This document shows, in pieces, positions 1 through 5,340 of a stretch of DNA of 5,340 nucleotides. Source of the DNA: Rhizobiaceae bacterium (lineage in GTDB: Bacteria; Pseudomonadota; Alphaproteobacteria; Rhizobiales; Rhizobiaceae); contig SCRB01000213.1 of NCBI GenBank assembly GCA_004299545.1, positions 1 through 5,340 on the forward strand, read 5' to 3'. A program made the translations under genes and the position numbers. The notes under the pieces are model-generated. The model had not been told where the DNA came from. It was given only the letters and a program-made list of their open reading frames with translations, and made no database searches. Numbering within the stretch: position 1 is the first letter of the stretch; every line of letters starts with the position of its first letter.

Positions 1-231
1 GAGGCGATCGCCACGGCGCGCAGGGACGGTTTTGCCATCGCCGACGAAGAACTGGAACCCGGCCTCCGATCGGTCGCCGTGCCAATCCGCGACGGAAGGG
101 GGAAGATCGTCGCCGCGCTCAATGTCTCGACCCAGACAGCACGCATGTCGGTTGCGGAGATGAAGCGCGAAATCCTGCCGATGCTGAAGGAAGCGGCCGA
201 GCGGATCGAAAGCTATTTCCTCGTGCAGTAG
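1..231 (+). CDS. IclR-family transcriptional regulator, C-terminal fragment (PcaR/PobR-like)
   Basis: This is the last 76 codons of a gene that enters from the left edge in frame 1 and ends at TAG 229-231. IclR regulators have an N-terminal winged-helix DNA-binding domain and a C-terminal ligand-binding domain, and only the end of the latter is visible. The fragment reads GFAIADEELEPGLRSVAVPIRD at about residues 10-31, then KIVAALNVST at 35-44, and closes with a helix (MKREILPMLKEAAERI). This GxAxxDxELExGLRSxAVP...AALNxS pattern is typical of the IclR effector domain and in particular of the PcaR/PcaU/PobR branch, which controls protocatechuate or 4-hydroxybenzoate catabolism. The family call is firm. 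The effector cannot be judged, because the DNA-binding domain and the upstream target genes lie outside the window. The gene converges on the neighbouring dehydrogenase, so it need not regulate the sugar genes. Confidence 0.85.
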   Translation, partial: EAIATARRDGFAIADEELEPGLRSVAVPIRDGRGKIVAALNVSTQTARMSVAEMKREILPMLKEAAERIESYFLVQ

Positions 232-239
232 CGGATTTT

Positions 240-254
240 CTCCTCAAGGAGGAG
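240..254. other. Short inverted repeat between two convergent genes
   Basis: CTCCTC (240-245) pairs perfectly with GAGGAG (249-254) across a 3-nt loop. It lies 8 bp past the IclR stop codon and overlaps the TGA of the minus-strand dehydrogenase (244-246). The location suits a bidirectional transcription stop between convergent genes. However, neither strand has a T tract after the stem: the plus strand continues GGAAGC and the minus strand continues AAAATC. I therefore do not call it an intrinsic terminator. It may be chance, or a weak hairpin that protects the 3' ends of the transcripts. Confidence 0.3.
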
Positions 255-1725
255 GGAAGCCCCGCGCCTCTTCCTCGATAGCTGTCCGCATGCCTTTTTC
301 CAGCATGGCGGAAAGCCTCTGCTTCACCGCATCGGGCCAGGACCGATGGCTGGTCAGGGTGGCCGCAAACAGCCCCGGCAATGCCAAAAGGGCATCCACA
401 ATCGCGCCGGCATCAGTGCCTGCCTTCCGCAAAGCCGACGCGATCTCCTTCTCGCGCGGGTCGCGCAGCGCATAGGCTTTACCGGCCTCGTCCCGCCCGA
501 GAACGTAGCGCATCCATGCCGCGACAGCGAATGAAAAGGCCTCGAGCGGCTGGCCCCGATCGAGCGCAACAAGCGTCGGTTCGAGCAGGCGCTGCGGCAG
601 TTTCTGCGTTCCGTCCATGGCGATCTGATAAGTCTCGTGCGCGATCGCGGGATTACGGAAACGTGTCCGCAGTTCCTCGGCATAATGAGCGAGATCGACG
701 CCGGGAACCGGATCGAGCGTCGCGGACGCCGCCTGCATATGCCGCGCGACGAGGGCCGAAAGCGCCGGATCGGCCATCACGTCGCGGACATAGCGATGCC
801 CGGCGACGAAGCCGGAATAGGCAAGCATGGAATGCGCCCCGTTCAGCATGCGGAGCTTCATCTTCTCGTAGGGGGCGACATTCTCGACGAAGAGCGCGCC
901 GCCGACCTCCCATTCAGGGCGACCCGCGACGAAATCGTCCTCGATGATCCATTGTGTGAAAGGCTCGGTCTCGATCGCGCCGGGGTCGCTGCGCCCGACG
1001 AGCCGCTCGACATCCGCAAAGGTCTGTCCCGTACTGGCCGGCGTGATGCGGTCGACCATGGTGGACGGAAAAGTGACGTGGCGGGTTATGAAATCGGCCA
1101 GATCGGGTGCCGTTATGGCGGCGAATTCCGTGGCGAGGCGCTTCGCGACCTTGCCGTTCGAGGGGAGGTTATCGCAGGAAAGCACGGTGAAGCCCGGCAG
1201 CCCGGCCTCGCGCCGCATCCTGAGCGCTTCGACGATGAAGCCGATGGCGCCGCGCGGATGGCGCGGATCGGCCAGATCACCTGCGACAGAAGGATGCTCA
1301 GGGTCGAGGCCGCCCGTTTTCGGATCGACCCCGTAACCTTTTTCCGTGATCGTCAGGCTGACGATCTTCGTCTGAGGGGCTATCAGTACCGCAAGCACGG
1401 CCTCCGGTTCCTCCGACGCGACGAGAACCTTTTGGACGCTGCCGATGATCCGCGCGCCGACACCGTCCGCGCCACGCGTCAGCAGCGTATAAAGCCCGTT
1501 TTGCGGATTGAGCTGCCGCGCGACATCGGGAGAGCGCAGGCTGACGCCGGTGACCATCCAGTCGCCACCCGCCTTGGCCAACGAGTCATCCGTATAGACC
1601 GCCTGATGTGCGCGGTGGAACGCGCCGATGCCGAGATGCACGATGCCACACCCGCGCTCGCGATCATAGGTCGGGGAGCGAACGGAAGCGGGAAGGCCGG
1701 AGAGGGAAGAGAGACGGCCTGCCAT
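244..1725 (-). CDS. Mannitol dehydrogenase-family oxidoreductase (fructuronate reductase-like)
   Basis: This is a complete 493-aa cytosolic long-chain NAD(P)-dependent polyol/uronate dehydrogenase. The family interconverts D-mannitol/D-fructose, D-arabinitol/D-xylulose or D-mannonate/D-fructuronate. Visible motifs are the nucleotide-binding GIGAFHRAHQ (residues 32-41), TITEKGY (125-131), SCDNLPSNG (183-191), FPSTMVDRITPA (219-230), and the catalytic K-x4-N-x2-H as K290, N295 and H298 in KLRMLNGAH. These correspond to K295, N300 and H303 of Pseudomonas mannitol 2-dehydrogenase as I recall it. No key residue is missing and the length is normal. QIAMDGTQKLPQR (367-379) and NGAHSMLAY resemble E. 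coli UxuB/YdfI more than mannitol 2-dehydrogenase, which favours a fructuronate reductase-like enzyme. The xylA/xylB neighbours instead suggest D-arabinitol or mannitol as substrate, so specificity stays open. The ATG is supported by GAGGGG (plus-strand positions 1734-1739) 8 nt upstream. The gene lies downstream of xylA beyond a palindromic repeat. I see no clear promoter of its own. Confidence 0.9.
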   Translation of the reverse strand: MAGRLSSLSGLPASVRSPTYDRERGCGIVHLGIGAFHRAHQAVYTDDSLAKAGGDWMVTGVSLRSPDVARQLNPQNGLYTLLTRGADGVGARIIGSVQKVLVASEEPEAVLAVLIAPQTKIVSLTITEKGYGVDPKTGGLDPEHPSVAGDLADPRHPRGAIGFIVEALRMRREAGLPGFTVLSCDNLPSNGKVAKRLATEFAAITAPDLADFITRHVTFPSTMVDRITPASTGQTFADVERLVGRSDPGAIETEPFTQWIIEDDFVAGRPEWEVGGALFVENVAPYEKMKLRMLNGAHSMLAYSGFVAGHRYVRDVMADPALSALVARHMQAASATLDPVPGVDLAHYAEELRTRFRNPAIAHETYQIAMDGTQKLPQRLLEPTLVALDRGQPLEAFSFAVAAWMRYVLGRDEAGKAYALRDPREKEIASALRKAGTDAGAIVDALLALPGLFAATLTSHRSWPDAVKQRLSAMLEKGMRTAIEEEARGFPPP

Positions 1726-1770
1726 CGTTACAGCCCCTCTTCAAGGCAGGGCAATCGCATATGGCCATTT

Positions 1771-1912
1771 TCACCCCCTCCGGCCCTTCGGGCAACCTCC
1801 CCCTTCCAGGTGGAGGAAAGCCGCGACGCCGGCGCATTTCCCTCACCTGAAAGGGGAGGGTGCCGAGCGAAGCGAGGCGAGTGGGGTACGCTGGCAGGCC
1901 AGAGGGGGGTGA
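1771..1912. repeat. 142-bp mosaic palindromic intergenic repeat (rhizobial RIME-like)
   Basis: This element fills most of the 202-bp gap between the xylA stop and the dehydrogenase start. Its ends are inverted: TCACCCCCTC (1771-1780) against GAGGGGGGTGA (1902-1912). Inside, arms 1796-1819 and 1837-1860 are inverted copies that match at 19 of 24 positions around a 17-nt GC-rich centre. Each arm also folds by itself into a 21-nt hairpin of the same design (1796-1816 and 1840-1860): 5 pairs, one mismatch, 3 pairs and a 3-nt loop. A further small hairpin, GCCC-TTC-GGGC, lies at 1783-1793. The flank GAGCGAAGCGAGGCGAG (1865-1881) is, from memory, typical of dispersed intergenic palindromes in Rhizobium and Agrobacterium, which is why I call it RIME-like. 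It starts 15 bp past the xylA stop, where it could stabilise xylA mRNA or attenuate read-through into the dehydrogenase. It has no coding capacity of its own. Confidence 0.75.
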
Positions 1913-1927
1913 GCAAGTGGTTATCCC

Positions 1928-3253
1928 TCACACATACCGGTTGACGACATTCTCCAGATATTCCTGGCGGCCGGATTTCGGCTGCGGCTCGATCTTGTCC
2001 TTCACCACACGCGCAGCAATCTCCTCCAGCGTCCGCCTATCGGAAAGCATCGCCTGCGCCTCGGCCGACTTCCAGCCCGCATAACGCTCCTCCAGCGGCC
2101 CGGAAAGCGCCTTGTCCTCGACCATCTTCGCCGCCGCCTTCAACCCGCGCGCACAGCAGTCCATCGCGCCGATATGGGCAACCAGCAGGTCCTGCGGGTC
2201 GAGCGACTGGCGCCTGAGCTTGGCGTCGAAATTGGTGCCTCCCGTCGTGAAGCCGCCGGCCTTGAGAACCTGGTAATAGGCGAGCGCCATCTCCGGCACA
2301 TTGTTCGGAAACTGGTCCGTGTCCCAGCCCGACTGATAGTCGTTGCGGTTCATGTCGATCGAGCCGAAGACGCCGAGCGCGTCGGCGAGCGCCAGTTCGT
2401 GCTCGAAGGTATGGCCGGCAAGGATCGCATGCCCCTGCTCGATATTGAGCTTCACTTCCTTCTCCAGCCCGAAATCCTTGAGGAAGCCGTAGACGGTCGC
2501 AACATCGTAGTCGTACTGGTGCTTGGTGGGCTCCTGCGGCTTCGGCTCGATCAGGATCGTGCCGGTAAAGCCGATCCGGTGCTTGTAGTCGACGACCATG
2601 GACAGAAACCGGCCGGCCTGTTCGCGCTCGCGCTTCAAATCGGTATTCAGAAGTGTCTCATAGCCTTCACGGCCGCCCCAAAGCACATAATTCTCGCCGT
2701 TGAGCCGCTTGGTGACATCGATGCAGGTCTTCACCGTCGCCGCCGCATAGGCGAAGACGTCCGGGTCGGGATTGGTTGCAGCGCCGGCCATGAACCGGCG
2801 GTGGGAGAAGAGGTTAGCCGTGCCCCACAGAAGCTTGACGCCGGTTTCTCTCATCTTCTCCTCGAAGACATCGGCGATCTGCTGGAGCCTGTCGGCGCTT
2901 TCGGCAAACGTCGCGCCTTCCGGCCTGACATCAGCGTCGTGGAAGCAGAAAAAGGGTATGCCGAGCAGGGAGAACATATCGAAGGCGGCGTCGGCCTTCC
3001 GCTTCGCATGCTCCATCGTCTCGACCTCGCCCGGCCTGGCGAACCAGGGCCGGTCGAAGGTCTGGCCGCCGAAGGGATCGCCGCCCGGCCAGGTGAAGGA
3101 GTGCCAATAGGCGACGGCGAAGCGCAGATGGTCCTCAAGCCGCTTGCCGAGCACCACCTCGTCCTTGTCATAGAAGCGATAGGCCAGCGAATTGCCGCTC
3201 GCCGGACCCTCATACCTGACCGGTTTGATATCTCCGAAAAAGCCGCTCGTCAT
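1928..3253 (-). CDS. xylA: Xylose isomerase (class II)
   Basis: XylA (EC 5.3.1.5) converts D-xylose to D-xylulose in the cytosol and usually also isomerises glucose and fructose. It is a TIM-barrel enzyme with two divalent metals. The 441-residue protein is complete and has the class II length. All catalytic and metal-binding residues are visible with a constant +4 offset to E. coli XylA numbering: H105 and D108 in FCFHDADV, E236 and K238 in [14 protein letters not shown]272 and H275 in [18 protein letters not shown]300, D311 and D313 in [20 protein letters not shown], and D343 in TNFDAKLRR. The start is the ATG at 3253 because GGAGG lies 5 nt upstream. An in-frame ATG 12 nt earlier (3265) overlaps that ribosome site and would only add MEEK. 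Its 5' end is 160 bp from the xylB stop, with a candidate promoter in the gap. A palindromic repeat begins 15 bp past its stop codon. Confidence 0.98.
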   Translation of the reverse strand: MTSGFFGDIKPVRYEGPASGNSLAYRFYDKDEVVLGKRLEDHLRFAVAYWHSFTWPGGDPFGGQTFDRPWFARPGEVETMEHAKRKADAAFDMFSLLGIPFFCFHDADVRPEGATFAESADRLQQIADVFEEKMRETGVKLLWGTANLFSHRRFMAGAATNPDPDVFAYAAATVKTCIDVTKRLNGENYVLWGGREGYETLLNTDLKREREQAGRFLSMVVDYKHRIGFTGTILIEPKPQEPTKHQYDYDVATVYGFLKDFGLEKEVKLNIEQGHAILAGHTFEHELALADALGVFGSIDMNRNDYQSGWDTDQFPNNVPEMALAYYQVLKAGGFTTGGTNFDAKLRRQSLDPQDLLVAHIGAMDCCARGLKAAAKMVEDKALSGPLEERYAGWKSAEAQAMLSDRRTLEEIAARVVKDKIEPQPKSGRQEYLENVVNRYV

Positions 3254-3258
3254 CTTTT

Positions 3259-3263
3259 CCTCC
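3259..3263 (-). promoter_or_regulatory. Ribosome binding site of xylA (decides start)
   Basis: GGAGG on the minus strand lies 5 nt (AAAAG) before the ATG at 3253. It overlaps the upstream in-frame ATG at 3263-3265, so that codon cannot use this site. The shorter xylA product starting [10 protein letters not shown] is therefore the likely one. Confidence 0.85.
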
Positions 3264-3271
3264 ATACCATG

Positions 3272-3290
3272 CCCGCATCGCTATGCGCGG
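3272..3290 (-). promoter_or_regulatory. Hairpin/dyad at the predicted xylA transcript start
   Basis: CGCAT (3274-3278) and ATGCG (3283-3287) form a perfect 5-bp stem around a 4-nt loop. CC (3272-3273) and GG (3289-3290) extend it to 7 pairs with one bulged C at 3288. It lies immediately downstream of the proposed -10 box, across the expected transcription start at about 3284, and ends 9 bp before the ribosome binding site. It could be a repressor operator or a hairpin in the 5' leader. The dyad is seen directly. The role is inferred, and chance is possible in GC-rich DNA. Confidence 0.3.
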
Positions 3291-3319
3291 ACACTATTGG
3301 CCCGTGAGCCGCGTTTCAA
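3291..3319 (-). promoter_or_regulatory. Candidate sigma-70 promoter of xylA
   Basis: Reading the minus strand, TTGAAA (3319-3314, 5 of 6 to TTGACA) is separated by exactly 17 bp from TAGTGT (3296-3291, 3 of 6 to TATAAT). A start near 3284 would give a leader of about 30 nt before xylA. The gap of 160 bp between xylB and xylA and an AT-richer stretch just upstream (3326-3348) support an independent promoter here. The weak -10 box suggests dependence on an activator, if the promoter is real. Confidence 0.4.
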
Positions 3320-3322
3320 GGC

Positions 3323-3343
3323 GGCATTCAATCGTTTTATGCC
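3323..3343. promoter_or_regulatory. Candidate operator dyad upstream of the xylA -35 box
   Basis: GGCAT (3323-3327) and ATGCC (3339-3343) form an inverted repeat with 5-bp half-sites and an 11-bp spacer. Its near edge is 3 bp upstream of the proposed -35 box. It overlaps the near-palindrome TGCCAATTGCA (3340-3350). A second GCCAAT-type motif, inverted, sits at 3296-3301 next to the -10 box. Position and spacing suit a dimeric regulator such as a sugar-responsive repressor or activator. No regulator gene in the window can be paired with it, and the match is short enough for chance. Confidence 0.3.
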
Positions 3344-3413
3344 AATTGCAGGCTCCGGCGATCTCCCTTTTTTGGACCCATCCCGGCTTCAACGGAAGCA
3401 CTGGAAAAGCAAG

Positions 3414-4868
3414 TTACACCGTCGCCTTTTTTACCGCGGGATAAAGCGTGCGGTAACGGCGGTAGGCGTCTTCATAGGCATCGCGAAGCGCCTTGTCCGG
3501 CTCGACCGAGCGGGATGTCGCAGGCTGCGTGCAGACGGCAACCGGGTCAGCATTCTCCGCCGCGATAAGGCCGAGCCTTGCCGCGCCGAAGGCAGCGCCG
3601 AAATCACCCTCGGCCGGAACGTCCACAGGCAGGTTGAGCGCTGTCGCAATGACCTTGAGCCAGTAGAGCGAGCGCGAGCCGCCGCCGATCGCCGTCACGC
3701 GATGAAGCGTCGTTCCCGCTTCCTTCAGCGCCTCAAGATTATCCTTGAAGGCAAAAGCCACACCCTCCAGAACCGCCCGGGTCATCGCGGCACGGTCCGT
3801 CTGATGGGACAGCCCCGCGAAAGAGCCTCGGATCGCCGCGTCGTTATAGGGCGTCCGCTCACCGGAAAGATAAGGCAGGAAGGTCACGCCGGAAGGCGCT
3901 TTCAACGCCTCGCCCAATTCGTCGGTCAGTTCGCGCGGCGATCTGCCGGTAATCTCCGAGAGCCAGTTCAGCGAATCCGCCGCCGACAGGATGACGCCCA
4001 TCTGATGCCAAGTTTCAGGCAGCGCATGACAGAAAGCATGGACCGCGCTCGCGGCATTCGGGAGATAGCTGGCGTTGGCGGCAAAGAGCACGCCGGACGT
4101 TCCGATGGAGACGAAGGCATGGCCTTCGCCGATCGTTCCCATGCCGCAAGCCGATGCGGCGTTGTCACCGGCGCCACCGGCAATCGTCACAGGCCCGCTC
4201 ATCCCCCAGCGTGCCGCAAGTTCCGGCTTGAGCCGGCCGGCGGCATGCGTCCCCTCGACCAGCGACGGCATGTTTTCCTCGCCAAGATCCGTCGCCGCAA
4301 GGAGTTCCGGCGACCAGCGCCTGTTGCCGACATCGAGCCAGGCCGTGCCGGAAGAATCCGACATTTCCGAGATATGCTCGCCTGACAGCCACAGCCGCAG
4401 ATAATCCTTCGGCAGGAGCACCTTGCGCACCTGCTTGAAAAGCGCGGGCTCGTTGTTGCGCACCCACACGAGTTTCGGGGCGGTAAAGCCCGGGAAGACG
4501 ATGTTGCCGGTGATGGAACGGAAGCGTGGATCGGCATCGAGTTCAGCGGCTTCGGCGAAGCTGCGAGTATCGTTCCACAAAATGCAGGGACGCAGCACCT
4601 TGTCCCCGGCATCGAGCAGCGTCGCCCCGTGCATCTGGCCGGAAAGGCCGATCCCTTTCACCGCCGCAAGCGCCTGCGGGAAAGCCGCATTGAGCCCCGC
4701 CACCGCTTCCTCTGTCGCGCGCTCCCATTCGGCGGGATCCTGCTCCGACCAGCCTGAACGGGGCCGGGAGACATCGAGGCCGCCATGCGCCGAACCGACA
4801 ATCTCCTGGTCGGCGTCGATGAGAAGCGCCTTTACCCCCGACGTTCCGAGATCAAGCCCGAGATACAT
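3414..4868 (-). CDS. xylB: Xylulokinase
   Basis: XylB (EC 2.7.1.17) phosphorylates D-xylulose with ATP to D-xylulose 5-phosphate, which enters the pentose phosphate pathway. It is a cytosolic FGGY-family sugar kinase with two actin-like domains. The 484-aa protein has the same length as E. coli XylB. Visible are the N-terminal phosphate motif LGLDLGTSGVKALLID (residues 3-18, with D6), the substrate-binding GQMHGA (77-82), ILWNDTR (96-102), the catalytic aspartate D235 in GGAGDNAAS, the second phosphate motif SIGTSGV (254-260), YLSGERTPYND (333-343) and the C-terminal adenosine-binding AIGGGSRS (393-400). The start at 4868 is chosen because GGAGG lies 7 nt upstream and the protein then begins exactly at the conserved MYLGLDLGTSG. 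An earlier in-frame ATG at 4901 would add 11 residues that run over the ribosome site. The gene lies 69 bp after psuG and 160 bp before xylA, all in the same direction. Confidence 0.97.
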   Translation of the reverse strand: MYLGLDLGTSGVKALLIDADQEIVGSAHGGLDVSRPRSGWSEQDPAEWERATEEAVAGLNAAFPQALAAVKGIGLSGQMHGATLLDAGDKVLRPCILWNDTRSFAEAAELDADPRFRSITGNIVFPGFTAPKLVWVRNNEPALFKQVRKVLLPKDYLRLWLSGEHISEMSDSSGTAWLDVGNRRWSPELLAATDLGEENMPSLVEGTHAAGRLKPELAARWGMSGPVTIAGGAGDNAASACGMGTIGEGHAFVSIGTSGVLFAANASYLPNAASAVHAFCHALPETWHQMGVILSAADSLNWLSEITGRSPRELTDELGEALKAPSGVTFLPYLSGERTPYNDAAIRGSFAGLSHQTDRAAMTRAVLEGVAFAFKDNLEALKEAGTTLHRVTAIGGGSRSLYWLKVIATALNLPVDVPAEGDFGAAFGAARLGLIAAENADPVAVCTQPATSRSVEPDKALRDAYEDAYRRYRTLYPAVKKATV

Positions 4869-4875
4869 GCCTGCG

Positions 4876-4880
4876 CCTCC
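4876..4880 (-). promoter_or_regulatory. Ribosome binding site of xylB (decides start)
   Basis: GGAGG on the minus strand stands 7 nt before the ATG at 4868. It supports the start that matches the conserved N-terminus of the kinase family. The longer frame from 4901 has only a weak purine stretch upstream. Confidence 0.85.
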
Positions 4881-4894
4881 AGGAAATCCACGCG

Positions 4895-4906
4895 GCGGCA
4901 TGCCGC
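4895..4906. other. 12-bp perfect palindrome in the psuG-xylB gap
   Basis: GCGGCATGCCGC is a perfect dyad in the 69-bp spacer between the psuG stop and the xylB start. It could be a small operator, but palindromes of this size do arise by chance in GC-rich DNA. No convincing promoter was found in the spacer, so co-transcription of xylB with psuG is possible. Confidence 0.25.
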
Positions 4907-4937
4907 GCCTCTCTGGTAGAACGGCGTGCGGCTTTGT

Positions 4938-5327
4938 TCAACCGGCCTCGCAACAGGCGACCGCGACTTGTGCCGCAACGGCGGCATTGTTGCGCACCAG
5001 CGCGATATTGGCTGCTAGGCTCCGGCCTTTCGACAATTCGTTGATGCGCGCCAGAAGGAAGGGCGTCAGCGCCTTGCGCGTGATCCCCCGCCTGTCGGCC
5101 TCGACCACCGCATCGGCGATGATATGGTCGATCTCGCCACGATCGAGCGAAGCACCAGCGGGAATGGGATTGGCGAGCATGATGCCGGTCCCCGAACCCA
5201 ACAGGTCGTGGAGACGAATCGCCGCTGCCACCTCTTCGGGCGTGTCGAGGCGCTGGTCGACGCGCTCGCCGCTCTCGCGCGTGAAGAAGGCGGGAAATTC
5301 ATCCGTGCCGTAGCCGATGACCGGCAC
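4938..5327 (-). CDS. psuG: Pseudouridine-5'-phosphate glycosidase, C-terminal part (5' end cut off)
   Basis: PsuG (EC 4.2.1.70, the YeiN/IndA family) cleaves the C-C bond of pseudouridine 5'-phosphate to uracil and ribose 5-phosphate. It normally follows the kinase PsuK in pseudouridine breakdown. The 129 visible residues are the last ~40% of a protein of about 305-315 aa. They show VPVIGYGTDEFPAFFTRESG (residues 1-20), the conserved ANPIP (52-56), KALTPFLLARINEL (85-98) and the near-C-terminal SLAANIALVRNN (103-114), all hallmarks of the family. The N-terminal half, with most catalytic residues, is missing. The GTG at 5327 is not a real start: it codes for the internal valine of the conserved (E)TxGVPxIGY segment. 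The reading frame beyond it is adapter sequence. The gene ends at TGA 4938-4940 and is followed by xylB 69 bp later on the same strand. Its ribose 5-phosphate joins the same pathway as the XylB product. psuK is not in view. Confidence 0.92.
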   Translation of the reverse strand: MPVIGYGTDEFPAFFTRESGERVDQRLDTPEEVAAAIRLHDLLGSGTGIMLANPIPAGASLDRGEIDHIIADAVVEADRRGITRKALTPFLLARINELSKGRSLAANIALVRNNAAVAAQVAVACCEAG

Positions 5328-5340
5328 AGATCGGAAGAGC
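5328..5340 (+). other. Illumina adapter remnant at the contig end (artefact)
   Basis: The final 13 bases, AGATCGGAAGAGC, are identical to the common stem of Illumina TruSeq adapters. They sit at the very 3' edge, in the orientation expected when a read runs through its insert into the adapter. Translated in the psuG frame they give L-F-R-S before VPVIGY, where the family has a pattern like E-T-x-G. The homology thus stops exactly where the adapter begins. This is best read as untrimmed vector/adapter sequence and not genomic DNA. Confidence 0.93.

Noticed and set aside
637..1944. Long open plus-strand frame (435 codons) opposite the dehydrogenase
   Set aside because: It runs antisense to a gene with every family motif intact, its translation is Arg/Asp/Gly-rich with no recognisable domain, and it runs on into the palindromic repeat. 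Long antisense frames are expected in GC-rich DNA.
3254..3265. Upstream ATG at 3265 as the xylA start
   Set aside because: The GGAGG ribosome site overlaps this codon and is correctly placed for the ATG at 3253. The added residues MEEK are not part of the family.
3386..3399. Small stem (GCTTC/GAAGC, loop AACG) just after the xylB stop as a terminator
   Set aside because: The stem is only 5 bp and the minus strand continues CGGGATGG with no T run. The T6 run at 3369-3374 is on the plus strand, where no gene ends.
3192..4385. Long open plus-strand frame (397 codons) across the xylB-xylA gap and antisense to xylB
   Set aside because: Its translation is very rich in arginine and shows no domain. 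It covers the xylA promoter region and the conserved xylB motifs on the opposite strand. It is a composition shadow.
4869..4901. Upstream ATG at 4901 as the xylB start
   Set aside because: It would add 11 residues encoded by the ribosome site region and lacks a good ribosome site of its own. The family begins at MYLGLDLGTSG.
5325..5340. Reading psuG on through the last 13 bases to the window edge
   Set aside because: Those bases match a sequencing adapter and encode residues that do not fit the family.
1..5340. CRISPR array, tRNA or rRNA gene, transposase, phage or defence system
   Set aside because: No regularly spaced direct repeats, cloverleaf structures or mobile-element proteins were seen. 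Apart from short gaps the window is filled by five metabolic or regulatory genes.

Overview
The window reads as high-GC DNA from an alphaproteobacterium, most likely a member of the Rhizobiaceae (Rhizobium/Agrobacterium/Ensifer/Shinella type). The reasons are the GC-rich third codon positions, the proximity of xylB and xylA, a PcaR-like IclR regulator, and a palindromic intergenic repeat of the kind scattered through rhizobial genomes. The genus is inference, not proven by the sequence. Both ends cut through genes. The last 13 bases match the common Illumina adapter stem, so this is probably a whole short contig from a draft assembly or metagenome.

Layout. On the plus strand, positions 1-231 hold the C-terminal end of an IclR-family transcription regulator. 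Everything else is coded on the minus strand and reads right to left: the 3' part of psuG (pseudouridine-5'-phosphate glycosidase, 4938-5327), xylB (xylulokinase, 3414-4868), xylA (class II xylose isomerase, 1928-3253) and a long-chain polyol/uronate dehydrogenase of the mannitol dehydrogenase family (244-1725). The dehydrogenase and the regulator converge with only 12 bp between their stop codons. The xylB-xylA gap (3254-3413) holds the best promoter candidate, with dyad elements around it. The xylA-dehydrogenase gap (1726-1927) is mostly filled by a 142-bp mosaic palindromic repeat.

How the genes work together. XylA converts D-xylose to D-xylulose and XylB phosphorylates it to D-xylulose 5-phosphate. 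PsuG releases ribose 5-phosphate from pseudouridine 5'-phosphate. Both products enter the pentose phosphate pathway. The dehydrogenase interconverts a polyol or sugar acid and a keto sugar. Its sequence leans toward fructuronate reductase, but a polyol dehydrogenase making D-xylulose or D-fructose would also suit the xylA/xylB context. No transporter or dedicated xylose regulator is in view.

I found no undescribed system here. The points most worth a second look are the adapter remnant at the right edge, which creates a false 5' end for psuG, the architecture of the palindromic repeat, and the dyads around the xylA promoter. No tRNA, rRNA, CRISPR array or transposase was seen.
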